64,000 nucleotides of DNA from Pseudonocardia sp. DSM 110487 (lineage in GTDB: Bacteria > Actinomycetota > Actinomycetes > Mycobacteriales > Pseudonocardiaceae): the NCBI RefSeq assembly GCF_019468565.1, contig NZ_CP080521.1:4960001-5024000 (forward strand), written 5' to 3'. Within the stretch, counting starts at the first letter, position 1. The number at the start of each line of letters is the position of its first letter. Of this stretch, positions 27,600 through 36,421 are shown piece by piece. A model generated the notes under the pieces. It was given only the letters and a program-made list of their open reading frames with translations, was not told the origin of the DNA and made no database searches. A program made the position numbers and the translations under genes.

Positions 27600-28403
27600 A
27601 TGACAACGGCGGCGATCGACCCGGAGCTTCTCCAGCGTGGCGGCCTGGCGCTCGACGTCGACGGTCCGCGGGCGACGATCACGCTCGCGCGACCCGAGGC
27701 GTTGAACGCCCAGACCCCGCACACGTGGGAGGCGCTCCGGGCGATCGGGGAGTCGCTACCCGGCGACGTTCGCGTCGTCGTGGTGCGAGGCGCGGGCCGT
27801 GCCTTCTCGGCCGGTCTCGACAAGCGCTTCTTCGCGGCCGCCGAGGTCGACGGCCAGCCGGGCATCACCGGCATCGCCGCCCTGCCCGACGAGGAGGCCG
27901 ACGCCACGATCGCCGCCTTCCAGGCTGGTTTCTCGTGGCTGCGCGACCCGGCGCGGCTCACCGTGGCCGCGGTGCATGGCCACGCCATCGGCGCAGGCTT
28001 CCAGCTCGCACTCGCCTGCGACCTGCGCATCGTCGCCGACGACGTGCAGTTCTGCATGGCCGAGACCACCTTGGGCATCGTCCCCGACCTCGGCGGTACC
28101 TACCCGCTCGTGCACGCCGTCGGCTACGCCCGTGCCGTCGAGATCTGCCTGTCCGGGCGCCGGGTGGGCGCCGACGAGGCGGTCGCCATCGGTCTCGCGC
28201 TGCGCGCCGTGCCGACCGCGGAGTTCGACGGCGCCGTCGACGCAGGCGTCGCCTCGCTGCTCGCCGCCCCGCCGAAGGCAGCCGCGGAGACTCTTCGCCT
28301 GCTGGCGGGCGTCGCGGAGGGCACCGACCCCGCAGCGGCACTGGCGGCCGAACGCGCGGCCCAGCTGCGCCGGCTCCGCTCACTCGCGGCGGGCGAGGGC
28401 TGA
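27600..28403 (+). CDS. enoyl-CoA hydratase/isomerase family protein, isomerase-like active site
   Basis: 267 residues of the crotonase fold. The position of the first catalytic Glu of hydratases is Gln-135 (GAGFQLAL), the second is Glu-155 (AETTLG), and an acidic Asp-163 (VPDLGGT) sits where dienoyl-CoA isomerases have one. An isomerase or another crotonase reaction is therefore more likely than simple hydration. ATG is preceded by a TAACCT -10-like word rather than a clear ribosome site, so the transcript may be leaderless. No fatty-acid gene is adjacent. Confidence 0.85.
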   Translation: MTTAAIDPELLQRGGLALDVDGPRATITLARPEALNAQTPHTWEALRAIGESLPGDVRVVVVRGAGRAFSAGLDKRFFAAAEVDGQPGITGIAALPDEEADATIAAFQAGFSWLRDPARLTVAAVHGHAIGAGFQLALACDLRIVADDVQFCMAETTLGIVPDLGGTYPLVHAVGYARAVEICLSGRRVGADEAVAIGLALRAVPTAEFDGAVDAGVASLLAAPPKAAAETLRLLAGVAEGTDPAAALAAERAAQLRRLRSLAAGEG

Positions 28404-28437
28404 AGCCGACTGGGCCCGACCCGACCCGACTCCGGGT

Positions 28438-28496
28438 GGTTCCGACGAACGGCGCGTTCGTCGGAACCTATGCGACGAACGCGCCGTTGGTCGGAA
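28438..28496. repeat. intergenic palindromic repeat, copy A, between convergent genes
   Basis: A perfect 14-bp stem with 3-base loop (28438-28451 with 28455-28468) is followed by a second arm at about 28473-28496. That arm is complementary to 28440-28463 with a single mismatch, so two alternative hairpins are possible. The word TTCCGACGAACGG is shared with the hairpin at 39518-39580. It lies between the ends of the crotonase-family gene and the amidase gene and may work as a bidirectional terminator. Confidence 0.75.
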
Positions 28497-30038
28497 TCAG
28501 GTGTGTGCGGCGGCCGTGTGCGGCATCGCGAACCCGCCCACCGCCTGCTCGAACGTGTGGGCCACGCGGAGCACGTCGGCATCGGCGAAGTGCTTCCCGA
28601 TGATCATCATGCCGGCAGGGAGGCCGCCGGCGAGGCCCGCGGGCACGGAGCACGCCGGGTGGCCGGTCACGTCGGTGACGCAGGTGTTGGCGATCATCTC
28701 GAGGGCCCGCGGGATCACCTCCTCGCGCGGCGCGTCGGCCTGCGGGATCTCGGTGGCCCGCAGCGGCAGCGTCGGCATGACGAGCACGTCGTAGCGGGCG
28801 AGCGCCTCGTCGTAGGCCGCGCGCAGCCGCGGCACCAGGTTGCGCGCCATGGCGTAGAAGCGGCCGTGCTGCCGGTCGACGGCGTGCCCGCCCGCCAGGA
28901 GCACGAGCTTCACGGTCTCGGAGAACCGGCTCCCGTCGGCGCGCCACGTCCGCCCGTAGTGCTCGATCACCTCAGGGTCGTAGAGGCCGTCCCAGTTCAT
29001 GCCGTAGCCGTTGCCGTGGACCATCTGGACCATCGCGCCCTCGGTGGCGATGACGTCCCAGATGCGCGCGCCGTGCGCGTGCCACGGGATCGACACCTCC
29101 TCGGCGGTGAGGCCCGCGCCACGCAGGACGTCGACGCCCGCTCGCACCGCGTCGTCCACCTCCGGCTCGGAGTTGGGGTGGCCGAAGCCCTCGGTGACCA
29201 CGCCGATCCGCATTCCCTCCGCGCCGCGGGCGAGTGCACCGACGTAGTCGTCGGGCACGAGGTCGCGGGGCTGGCGCGGATCGAGGCCGTCCGGGCCCGC
29301 CATGACGGACAGCATGAGCGCGGCGTCGCCAACGGTGCGGGTGATGGGCCCGATGTGGTCGATGGTCTGCTCGATCGGGAACGCCCCGGTGTAGGGGACG
29401 AGGCCGAAGGTGGGCTTGTGCCCGACCGTTCCGCTGTAGGCGGACGGGATGCGCACCGACCCGCCCTGGTCGCCGCCGGTGGCGAGGTCGACGACGCCAC
29501 CGGCGACCAGCGCCGCGCTGCCCGAGGACGAGCCGCCCGCCGAGCGGGTCTCGTCCCACGGGTTGCGCACCGGCGCGGGCCGGGAGGTGTGCGAGCCGCC
29601 GGAGAAGCAGAGGTCCTCGCAGACCGCCTTGCCGGCGATCGTCGCGCCCGCGGCGAGCAGGCGGCTGACGACGGTGGCGTCGCGCAGCGGGACGTAGCCC
29701 TCCAGGTACGGCGAGCCGTTCATCATCGGGACGCCCGCGACGGCGGTGTTGTCCTTCACCGCGACGGTGCGCCCGGCGAGCGGGCCCTGCCCGCCCTCGG
29801 AGATGGCGGTGGTGACGTACCAGGCGCCGTACGGGTTGTCCGCGTCGTCCGGGCGCCGCCACGCGCGCTCGGGGGCGACGGGGGCGGACTCGCCGTAGAG
29901 CTCCTCCACGACGTTCCACGAGGACAGCAGCCCGTGGACGAACGGGCCGAACGATTCGATGTCTGCGTCGGAGAGTCCGAGGCCGTAGCGCTGGGCGACG
30001 GCGTGGAGCGCGGCGCGGTCGGGCGGGTCGAGGGCCAT
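28497..30038 (-). CDS. amidase, amidase-signature family
   Basis: 513 residues. The Ser-cisSer-Lys triad of the amidase signature is present: Lys-95 (VAVKDN), the cis-Ser near 171 (GGSSSGSAAL) and nucleophile Ser-194 (GGDQGGSVRIPS). The N-terminal helical extension (HAVAQRYGLGLSDADIESF) resembles that of Rhodococcus-type nitrile-pathway amidases. It hydrolyses a carboxamide to acid plus ammonia. No nitrile hydratase gene is adjacent, so the substrate is open. It is divergent from the ABC exporter. Confidence 0.9.
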   Translation of the reverse strand: MALDPPDRAALHAVAQRYGLGLSDADIESFGPFVHGLLSSWNVVEELYGESAPVAPERAWRRPDDADNPYGAWYVTTAISEGGQGPLAGRTVAVKDNTAVAGVPMMNGSPYLEGYVPLRDATVVSRLLAAGATIAGKAVCEDLCFSGGSHTSRPAPVRNPWDETRSAGGSSSGSAALVAGGVVDLATGGDQGGSVRIPSAYSGTVGHKPTFGLVPYTGAFPIEQTIDHIGPITRTVGDAALMLSVMAGPDGLDPRQPRDLVPDDYVGALARGAEGMRIGVVTEGFGHPNSEPEVDDAVRAGVDVLRGAGLTAEEVSIPWHAHGARIWDVIATEGAMVQMVHGNGYGMNWDGLYDPEVIEHYGRTWRADGSRFSETVKLVLLAGGHAVDRQHGRFYAMARNLVPRLRAAYDEALARYDVLVMPTLPLRATEIPQADAPREEVIPRALEMIANTCVTDVTGHPACSVPAGLAGGLPAGMMIIGKHFADADVLRVAHTFEQAVGGFAMPHTAAAHT

Positions 30039-30083
30039 GGTCGGACCGTAGTACGGGCGGGGAGTACAGGGGGCTCTCGTCGT

Positions 30084-30104
30084 GTTGCAACCATGGGTTG
30101 CAAC
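30084..30104. promoter_or_regulatory. perfect 9-bp inverted repeat upstream of ABC exporter
   Basis: GTTGCAACC-ATG-GGTTGCAAC has two perfect 9-base arms around a 3-base spacer, resembling TTGCAA-type operators of MarR-family repressors. It lies 23 bases before the exporter start and 45 bases from the amidase start, so it could control either or both. No MarR gene is nearby. Confidence 0.55.
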
Positions 30105-30127
30105 GGTGTAAGTGAAAGGGGCCGCGG

Positions 30128-32080
30128 ATGGATCGGCCGATGGGGATGCTGCGGGGGGTCGTGCGCGGCGCCGACGCGCCGGAATCGATCAAGAAGGGCA
30201 CGATCCCGCGGATCTGGGCGTTCGCGCGCCCCCACCGCGGCCGGCTGCTCGCCTACCTGCTGCTCACGGTCGTCTCGGCCACGGTCGGCGTGCTCACGCC
30301 CGTTCTCGCCGGGCGGGTGGTGAACGCGATCGTCGCCGGCGGCGACGTGTCGGTCGCGGTCGTCACCGTGGTCGGGCTGGCCGGGGGGATCGCGGCGCTC
30401 GCGATCGTCGAGGCCGTCGTCGGGCTGGCCTCGCGCTGGTTCTCCTCCCGCGTCGGCGAGGGCGTGATCGTGGACCTGCGCCGGGCGGTCTTCGAGCACG
30501 TGCAGCGCATGCCGGTGGCGTTCTTCACCCGCACCCGCACCGGCGCGCTCGTGAGCAGGCTCAACAACGACGTCATCGGGGCGCAGTCGGCGATCACCTC
30601 GACGCTCGCCAGCGTGCTGAGCAACAGCATCCAGCTCGCGCTCGCCCTCGCCGTGATGATCACGCTCGCGTGGCAGGTCACGTTGCTCGCGCTCGTGCTG
30701 CTGCCGATCTTCGTGATCCCCGCGCGCCGCTTCGGGCGCCGCCTCGCCGACCTGCGCCGGGAGGCCGCGGACCTGAACGCCGGCATGGGTAACCAGATGA
30801 CCGAGCGGTTCTCGGCACCGGGCGCCACGCTCGTGAAGCTCTTCGGCCGGCCGGACGAGGAGGCCACCGAGTTCGGTGAGCGGGCCGAGCGCGTCCGCGA
30901 CATCGGGGTGCGCACCGCGATGGTCTCGCGGGTGTTCGTCACGGCGCTGTCGCTCGTGTCCGCGCTGGCCCAGGCGCTGGTGTACGGCCTGGGCGGCTGG
31001 CTCGCCGTCACGGGCCGGATCGAGGCGGGCACGGTCGTCACGCTCGCGCTACTGCTCACCCGCCTCTACACGCCGATGACCGCGCTCGCCAACGCCCGCG
31101 TGGACGTGATGACCGCGCTCGTGTCGTTCGAGCGCGTCTTCGAGGTCCTCGACCTGAGGCCGATGATCAACGAGCGGCCGGGCGCCGTCGCGCTGCCGGA
31201 CGGGCCCGTCGACGTGCGGCTGTCCGGCGTGCGCTTCGGCTACCCGAGCGCCGACCGGGTTTCGCTCGCCTCCCTCGAGGAGGTCGCCGTGCTCGACAGC
31301 CGCGGCGGGGAGGAGGTGCTGCACGACGTCGACCTCGACGTCGGCGCCGGGCAGCTGGTGGCGCTCGTCGGGTCGTCAGGGGCGGGGAAGTCGACGCTCG
31401 CCTCCCTCGTCCCGCGGCTCTACGACGTGGACGCCGGCTCGGTGCGCCTGTCCGGCGTCGACGTGCGGGACCTGACGTTCGCCTCGCTGCGTGGCGCCGT
31501 CGGCGTGGTCACGCAGGACGGGCACCTGTTCCACGACACCATCCGCGCCAACCTGCGCTACGCCGCGCCAGAGGCCAGCGACCCCGAGATCGTCGACGCG
31601 CTGCGCCGCGCCCGGCTCGGCGACCTCCTCGACTCGCTGCCCGACGGCCTCGACACGGTGGTGGGGGAGCGCGGCTACCGGCTCTCCGGCGGCGAACGCC
31701 AGCGCCTGACGATCGCCCGCCTCCTGCTCGCCCGCCCCCGCGTGGTGATCCTCGACGAGGCCACCGCCCACCTCGACTCCGAGTCCGAGGCAGCCGTCCA
31801 GGAGGCACTGGCCGAGGCCCTCGACGGCCGCACCGCCATCGTCATCGCACACCGGCTGTCCACCGTCCGTGCCGCCGACCAGATCGCCGTGCTGGAGCAC
31901 GGCCGGATCGTCGAGCGCGGCACCCACCACGAGCTGCTCACCCTCGGCGGGCGCTACGCGCGGCTGTACCGCACGCAGTTCGCGCTCGGCTCCTTGGAGG
32001 AAGGCCTCGACCAGGAGGGCGTCGAGTGCGGGATCCCGGGGTGCACGGTCCTGCATCGGGAGGAGCACCTGGTGGGGTGA
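30128..32080 (+). CDS. ABC exporter, fused membrane and ATPase domains (MsbA/LmrA type)
   Basis: 650 residues. Roughly the first 340 form a six-helix type I exporter domain (PVAFFTRTRTGALVSRLNNDV is the conserved coupling region). The remainder is the nucleotide-binding domain with Walker A GSSGAGKST, signature LSGGERQRLTIARLL, Walker B VVILDEATAHLDSE and switch IAHRLST. It is a homodimer or half-transporter for lipids or drugs. Single-gene organisation and the TTGCAA palindrome suggest inducible efflux, but the substrate is unknown. Confidence 0.92.
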   Translation: MDRPMGMLRGVVRGADAPESIKKGTIPRIWAFARPHRGRLLAYLLLTVVSATVGVLTPVLAGRVVNAIVAGGDVSVAVVTVVGLAGGIAALAIVEAVVGLASRWFSSRVGEGVIVDLRRAVFEHVQRMPVAFFTRTRTGALVSRLNNDVIGAQSAITSTLASVLSNSIQLALALAVMITLAWQVTLLALVLLPIFVIPARRFGRRLADLRREAADLNAGMGNQMTERFSAPGATLVKLFGRPDEEATEFGERAERVRDIGVRTAMVSRVFVTALSLVSALAQALVYGLGGWLAVTGRIEAGTVVTLALLLTRLYTPMTALANARVDVMTALVSFERVFEVLDLRPMINERPGAVALPDGPVDVRLSGVRFGYPSADRVSLASLEEVAVLDSRGGEEVLHDVDLDVGAGQLVALVGSSGAGKSTLASLVPRLYDVDAGSVRLSGVDVRDLTFASLRGAVGVVTQDGHLFHDTIRANLRYAAPEASDPEIVDALRRARLGDLLDSLPDGLDTVVGERGYRLSGGERQRLTIARLLLARPRVVILDEATAHLDSESEAAVQEALAEALDGRTAIVIAHRLSTVRAADQIAVLEHGRIVERGTHHELLTLGGRYARLYRTQFALGSLEEGLDQEGVECGIPGCTVLHREEHLVG

Positions 32081-32181
32081 CGTCGCGTGGCCAAGATCGG
32101 CCCTGCAGCGCGGTCTGGCCGACCGCTCCTGGCGGCGTCGGGTTTGATCGTCAGGTCCTCGTGTCTGGCCGCTGCGGCGGT

Positions 32182-32237
32182 GATCAAGGGCATATGGTCG
32201 CTGTTGAAGATCATCTGGCGACCATTTCGCCTTGATC
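32182..32237. repeat. 56-base imperfect hairpin downstream of ABC exporter
   Basis: Arms 32182-32201 and 32218-32237 are complementary at 17 of 20 positions, with a 16-base loop. The hairpin lies in the 242-base space between the exporter and the convergent AcnR-like gene. No T-tract follows, so it is either a weak terminator or another palindromic intergenic element. Confidence 0.5.
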
Positions 32238-32322
32238 GCCGATCGTCATGGGTTGGGCGGAGGGGTGGCCCCGCACCATGCGCGGCGCCAGCGAAGGCCA
32301 CCGAAGGCCTGCGCAGAGGCCC

Positions 32323-32892
32323 TCACCTCCGCCGCACCGAGCCCTCCACCACGTCGAGCACCTGCTCGAGGTGGTCGGACCGCAGGCCCATGGCCAGCTG
32401 GGACACCAGGCCCTCGAGTACCAGCTCCAGGTAGCGGGCCAGCACGGGCACGGGGACGTCATCGCGCAGGGTGCCGGCGGCGGCCTGGCGGGCGAGGCGC
32501 TGCTCGGTGGCGGCGGTGAGCGCCTCGGCGTGGGCGCGCCAGCGGGCCCGGAAGCCGGGGTCGGTGCGGCCGCGGCGGGCGACCTCGAGGAAGGAGCCGG
32601 TCCAGCCGGCGTCCAGGGGCTGTTGCGACGACAGCAGCTCGCGCATCACCTGGACGAGGCCCTGCGCGGCCACCACGTCGGCCATCCGCTCGGCGTCCTG
32701 CTCGGCGAGGGCGAAGAACAGCGCTTCCTTGTCGCGGAAGTGGTGGAAGATGGCTCCCCTCGACAGGCCCGTGGCCTGCTCGAGCCGCCGCACCGTTGCG
32801 CCTTCGTAGCCGTGGCGGGCGAAGCAGCTGCGGGCACCGTCGAGGATCTGCTGCCGCCGCGCCGCGAGATGGTCGGTACTGACCCTGGGCAC
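32323..32892 (-). CDS. acnR: TetR family regulator, AcnR-like (aconitase repressor)
   Basis: 189 residues. The HTH (GYEGATVRRLEQATGLSRGAIFHHFRDKEALFFALA) and the ending (VLDVVEGSVRRR) closely resemble AcnR, the repressor of aconitase in corynebacteria and mycobacteria. AcnR normally sits beside acn; here acn is about 8 kb away (41137-43959). The acn promoter still carries a sequence fitting the reported AcnR site (44058-44073), which supports the assignment. It is divergent from egtA. Confidence 0.8.
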   Translation of the reverse strand: MPRVSTDHLAARRQQILDGARSCFARHGYEGATVRRLEQATGLSRGAIFHHFRDKEALFFALAEQDAERMADVVAAQGLVQVMRELLSSQQPLDAGWTGSFLEVARRGRTDPGFRARWRAHAEALTAATEQRLARQAAAGTLRDDVPVPVLARYLELVLEGLVSQLAMGLRSDHLEQVLDVVEGSVRRR

Positions 32893-32994
32893 CCGGACGA
32901 CGATACCGCCATCTCCAGACGTACGTACGGCTTGGGAAAGCCGTCAGATTCTCGTCACCCGAAAATGTCAGGGCCCGAGGGTAGCGTCGCTGCC

Positions 32995-34305
32995 ATGTCG
33001 GAGAAGGCCGCGATGATCACGATTCCCCAACAGGACTCGGGTCCGGAGGCGGATGCCCCGGACGCGGGGCCGTCGGTCCTGCGCGACTGCGCCGACGCGG
33101 AGACCCACGTCGGGTCCGTGTGCTTCAAGCACGGGCCCCCGCGGCTCTTCGGCGTCGAGCTCGAGTGGCTCCTGCACCGCCCGCCCGAGCCGCGGTCGGC
33201 CCCGGACGCCGCTGCGCTCGCCGCGGCACTCGGCCCGTACACCCCGTCCAGCCTCTCTCCGTCCTCACCCGCAGACCCGCTTCCCTCCGGTTCCACCGTC
33301 ACGGTCGAACCCGGCGGCCAGATCGAACTGGCCAGCCCGCCGAGCCCTGACCTCGCCACCCTCCTGCATTCCGTCAGCGCCGACACGGCCACCCTCCACG
33401 GGCGCCTCGCCGCCGCAGGGCTTCATCCCACGCCCCGCGCCACCGACGCGATCCGCCCACCGCGCCGCATCCTGCAGCTGCCTCGCTACCAGGCGATGGA
33501 GGAGTCGTTCGACCGCCGCGGGCCGTTCGGCCGCAGCGCGATGTGTTCCACCGCGGCCGTCCAGGTCTGTCTCGACGCGGGGGAGGCCATCGACACCGGC
33601 GGCCGCTGGGCCGCGCTGCACGCCCTCGGCCCGGTGCTGCTGGCAGCGTTCGCCAACTCACCGACGCTGCACGGCAGGCGCACCGGCTGGAAGTCCTCCC
33701 GCTGGGCGTGCTGGCAGCGCGCCGACCCGGCCCGCACGGCGCCGCCGCCCGCCGCCGACGTCAGCGGGGCCGACCCCGCCGCTGCGTGGGCGCGCCGGGT
33801 GCTCGACACGCCGGTGCTGGCCGTGCGTAGACCGGGCCGGTGGACGGTGCCCAGCGGCGTCACGTTCGCCGACTGGGTGCGCGGCGCCCTTCCGGAGCCG
33901 CCCACCACGGCCGACCTCGACTACCACGTCACCACGCTGTTCCCGCCGGTCCGCCCGCACGGGCACCTCGAGGTGCGCTACATCGACGCCCAGCCGGGGC
34001 GGCGCTGGGCGTTGCCGGTCGCGGTGCTGGTGGCGCTGCTGTCCGACGCCACCACGATCGACCAGGTGCGCGCGGCCTGCGCACCCGCGGCCGGGCGCTG
34101 GACCTCCGGCGCCCGCCACGGCCTGTCCGACCGCGTGCTCGCCCGCGCTGCCGCGAGCGTCTTCGAGCTGGCGATCGGCCGGCTGCCCGCCGTCGGCGCC
34201 CCGCAGTGGGTGCTCGACGACCTCACCGCCATGCACGAGCTCCAGGTACTTCGCGGGCGATGTCCCGCCGACGATCCGGACGTCCCGGAGGGAACGCTGT
34301 CATGA
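32995..34305 (+). CDS. egtA: ergothioneine biosynthesis glutamate-cysteine ligase EgtA
   Basis: 436 residues of the glutamate-cysteine ligase 2 fold. FGVELEWLLH begins the ATP-grasp-like active site, and QLPRYQAMEESFDRRGPFGRSAMCSTAAVQVCLD and HLEVRYIDAQPGRRW are typical of EgtA. It makes gamma-glutamylcysteine, the sulfur donor for ergothioneine. First gene of egtABCD, each overlapping the next. ATG at 32995 is used; in-frame ATGs at 32965 and 33013 are alternatives. Confidence 0.92.
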   Translation: MSEKAAMITIPQQDSGPEADAPDAGPSVLRDCADAETHVGSVCFKHGPPRLFGVELEWLLHRPPEPRSAPDAAALAAALGPYTPSSLSPSSPADPLPSGSTVTVEPGGQIELASPPSPDLATLLHSVSADTATLHGRLAAAGLHPTPRATDAIRPPRRILQLPRYQAMEESFDRRGPFGRSAMCSTAAVQVCLDAGEAIDTGGRWAALHALGPVLLAAFANSPTLHGRRTGWKSSRWACWQRADPARTAPPPAADVSGADPAAAWARRVLDTPVLAVRRPGRWTVPSGVTFADWVRGALPEPPTTADLDYHVTTLFPPVRPHGHLEVRYIDAQPGRRWALPVAVLVALLSDATTIDQVRAACAPAAGRWTSGARHGLSDRVLARAAASVFELAIGRLPAVGAPQWVLDDLTAMHELQVLRGRCPADDPDVPEGTLS

Positions 34306-35642
34306 CCACCGACTCCGACACCGCACTCACCGCGGAGCAGCTGCGCACCCGTGTCGCCGACCTGCTCGCCGAGTCCCGGGCCCGCAGCACCGCCCTCACC
34401 GACGTCGTCGACGAGGCCGACCTCGTGGCCCAGCACTCGCCGCTGATGTCCCCGCTGGTCTGGGACCTCGCCCACGTCGGCAGCCAGGAAGAGCTGTGGC
34501 TCGTGCGCGACGTGGGCGGCCGCGAACCGCTTCGCCCGGAGATCGACGGGCTGTACGACGCGTTCCAGCACTCCCGTGCGAGCCGCATCGACCTGCCGCT
34601 GCTCACCCCCGCCGAGACGCGGACGTACGTCGCCGAGGTGCGCGACAAGGCCCTCGACGCGCTCGAGCGCAGCCCGCTTACGGGGCGCAGGCTCGTCGAG
34701 CACGGGTTCGCGTTCGGGATGATCGTGCAGCACGAGCAGCAGCACGACGAGACGATGCTCGCCACCCACCAGCTGCGCGCCGGGGCGCCCGTACTGCACG
34801 CGCCACCGCCACCGCCCGGGCGGCCGCCCGCGGTGCGCGAGGTGCTGGTGCCGGGTGGCCCCTTCACGATGGGCACGTCCACCGAGCCGTGGGCGCTGGA
34901 CAACGAGCGACCCGCCCACGTCGTCGACGTGCCCGCCTTCGTGATCGACACCGCGGCGGTCACCAACGGCGAGTACGCCGCGTTCATCGAGGCGGGTGGC
35001 TACGACGACCCGCGGTGGTGGAGCGAGGAGGGCTGGGCGCACCGGGTCTCGGCCGGGCTGGTCGCGCCCCAGTTCTGGCAGCGCGACTCGTCGGGGACCT
35101 GGTTCCGCCGCCGGTTCGGGGTGGTGGAGCCGGTGTCCGCCGACGAGCCGGTCGTGCACGTCTGCTTCCACGAGGCCGATGCCTACGCGCGCTGGGTGGG
35201 CAAGCGGCTGCCCACCGAGGCGGAGTGGGAGAAAGCGGCCCGGTACGACCCGGCCACCGGCCGCTCGCGCCGCTACCCGTGGGGCGATGACGATCCCACG
35301 CCCGCCCACGCCAACCTCGGCCAGCGCCACCTGCGGCCCGCCGCGGCCGGCGCCCACCCGCTCGGGGCCTCCGCGCTGGGCGTCCAGCAGCTGATCGGCG
35401 ACGTCTGGGAGTGGACGAGCTCCGGCTGGCACCCGTACCCGGGCTTCGAGGTGTTCCCGTACCCGGAGTACTCGCAGGTGTTCTTCGGCGGCGACTACCG
35501 GGTGCTGCGCGGCGGCTCCTTCGGCACGGCGCCCGCGGCGATCCGTGCCACGTTCCGCAACTGGGACCACCCGATCCGCAGGCAGATCTTCTCGGGCTTC
35601 CGGTGCGCCCGCGACGCCCGGCCCGAGGACGGGCCCGCCTAG
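34302..35642 (+). CDS. egtB: ergothioneine sulfoxide synthase EgtB
   Basis: 446 residues: an N-terminal DinB-like domain and a C-terminal formylglycine-generating-enzyme-like domain. The non-heme iron ligands are visible as His in WDLAHVGSQEE and the HEQQHDE motif. The C-terminal part shows VPGGPFTMG, LPTEAEWEKAARYD and VLRGGSFGTAP. The enzyme joins gamma-glutamylcysteine to hercynine with oxygen. Start ATG overlaps the egtA stop (ATGA). Confidence 0.95.
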   Translation: MTTDSDTALTAEQLRTRVADLLAESRARSTALTDVVDEADLVAQHSPLMSPLVWDLAHVGSQEELWLVRDVGGREPLRPEIDGLYDAFQHSRASRIDLPLLTPAETRTYVAEVRDKALDALERSPLTGRRLVEHGFAFGMIVQHEQQHDETMLATHQLRAGAPVLHAPPPPPGRPPAVREVLVPGGPFTMGTSTEPWALDNERPAHVVDVPAFVIDTAAVTNGEYAAFIEAGGYDDPRWWSEEGWAHRVSAGLVAPQFWQRDSSGTWFRRRFGVVEPVSADEPVVHVCFHEADAYARWVGKRLPTEAEWEKAARYDPATGRSRRYPWGDDDPTPAHANLGQRHLRPAAAGAHPLGASALGVQQLIGDVWEWTSSGWHPYPGFEVFPYPEYSQVFFGGDYRVLRGGSFGTAPAAIRATFRNWDHPIRRQIFSGFRCARDARPEDGPA

Positions 35643-36421
35643 TGTGCAGACACCTCGCATACGTCGGCCCGCCCGTCACACTGGCATCGCTGGTGCTGGA
35701 ACCGCCCCACTCGTTGCTGCACCAGAGCTACGCACCCGCCGACATGCGGGGCGGGGGCACGATCAACGCCGACGGCTTCGGCGCGGGCTGGTACCCGGAG
35801 CCGGGAGGGCCGGCCGCGCGCTACCGCAGCATGCAGCCGATGTGGTCCGACGCCTCGTTCGCCGCGGTCGCGGCGGCCACCCGCTCGGGCGGGGTGCTGG
35901 CCGCTGCGCGGTCGGCCACGGTCGGCATGCCCGTTGTCGAGACCGCCGCGGCGCCGTTCGCGGAGGGGCCGTGGCTGTTCAGTCACAACGGCGTCATCCG
36001 CGGGTGGCCGCACTCGGTGGCCGCCCTCGCGGAAGCGCTGCCCGTCACCGACCTGCTCACCCTCGACGCGCCCACCGACGCCGCCCTGCTGTGGGCGCTG
36101 GTGCGCCACCGACTGCGGGCCGGCGCCGAGCCGGGCGACGCGCTGGCCGGCGTGGTCACCGATGTGGCCGCGGCGGCGCCGGAGTCCCGGCTCAACCTGC
36201 TGCTCACCGACGGCACCTGCATCTGGGCCACCGCCTGGTACCACGCGCTCTCCGTCCGCATCGACGAGCGGAGCGCGCTCGTCGTATCCGAACCCCTCGA
36301 CATCGATCCGGGCTGGCGTCCGGTGCCCGACCGGCACCTCGTCACGGCCGTGCCCGGCTTCCACCGCTGCATCCCGCTGGCGGCGTCCCCTGCGCTGCCC
36401 ACGATCCAGGGAGTTCGATGA
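35642..36421 (+). CDS. egtC: gamma-glutamyl hercynylcysteine S-oxide amidohydrolase EgtC
   Basis: 259 residues, class II glutamine amidotransferase-like. Translation starts at GTG directly followed by Cys-2, the expected N-terminal nucleophile once Met is removed (VCRHLAYVG). NADGFGAGWY and FSHNGVIRGW match the family. It removes the gamma-glutamyl group. The GTG shares one base with the egtB TAG stop, and its stop overlaps egtD. Confidence 0.94.
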   Translation: MCRHLAYVGPPVTLASLVLEPPHSLLHQSYAPADMRGGGTINADGFGAGWYPEPGGPAARYRSMQPMWSDASFAAVAAATRSGGVLAAARSATVGMPVVETAAAPFAEGPWLFSHNGVIRGWPHSVAALAEALPVTDLLTLDAPTDAALLWALVRHRLRAGAEPGDALAGVVTDVAAAAPESRLNLLLTDGTCIWATAWYHALSVRIDERSALVVSEPLDIDPGWRPVPDRHLVTAVPGFHRCIPLAASPALPTIQGVR

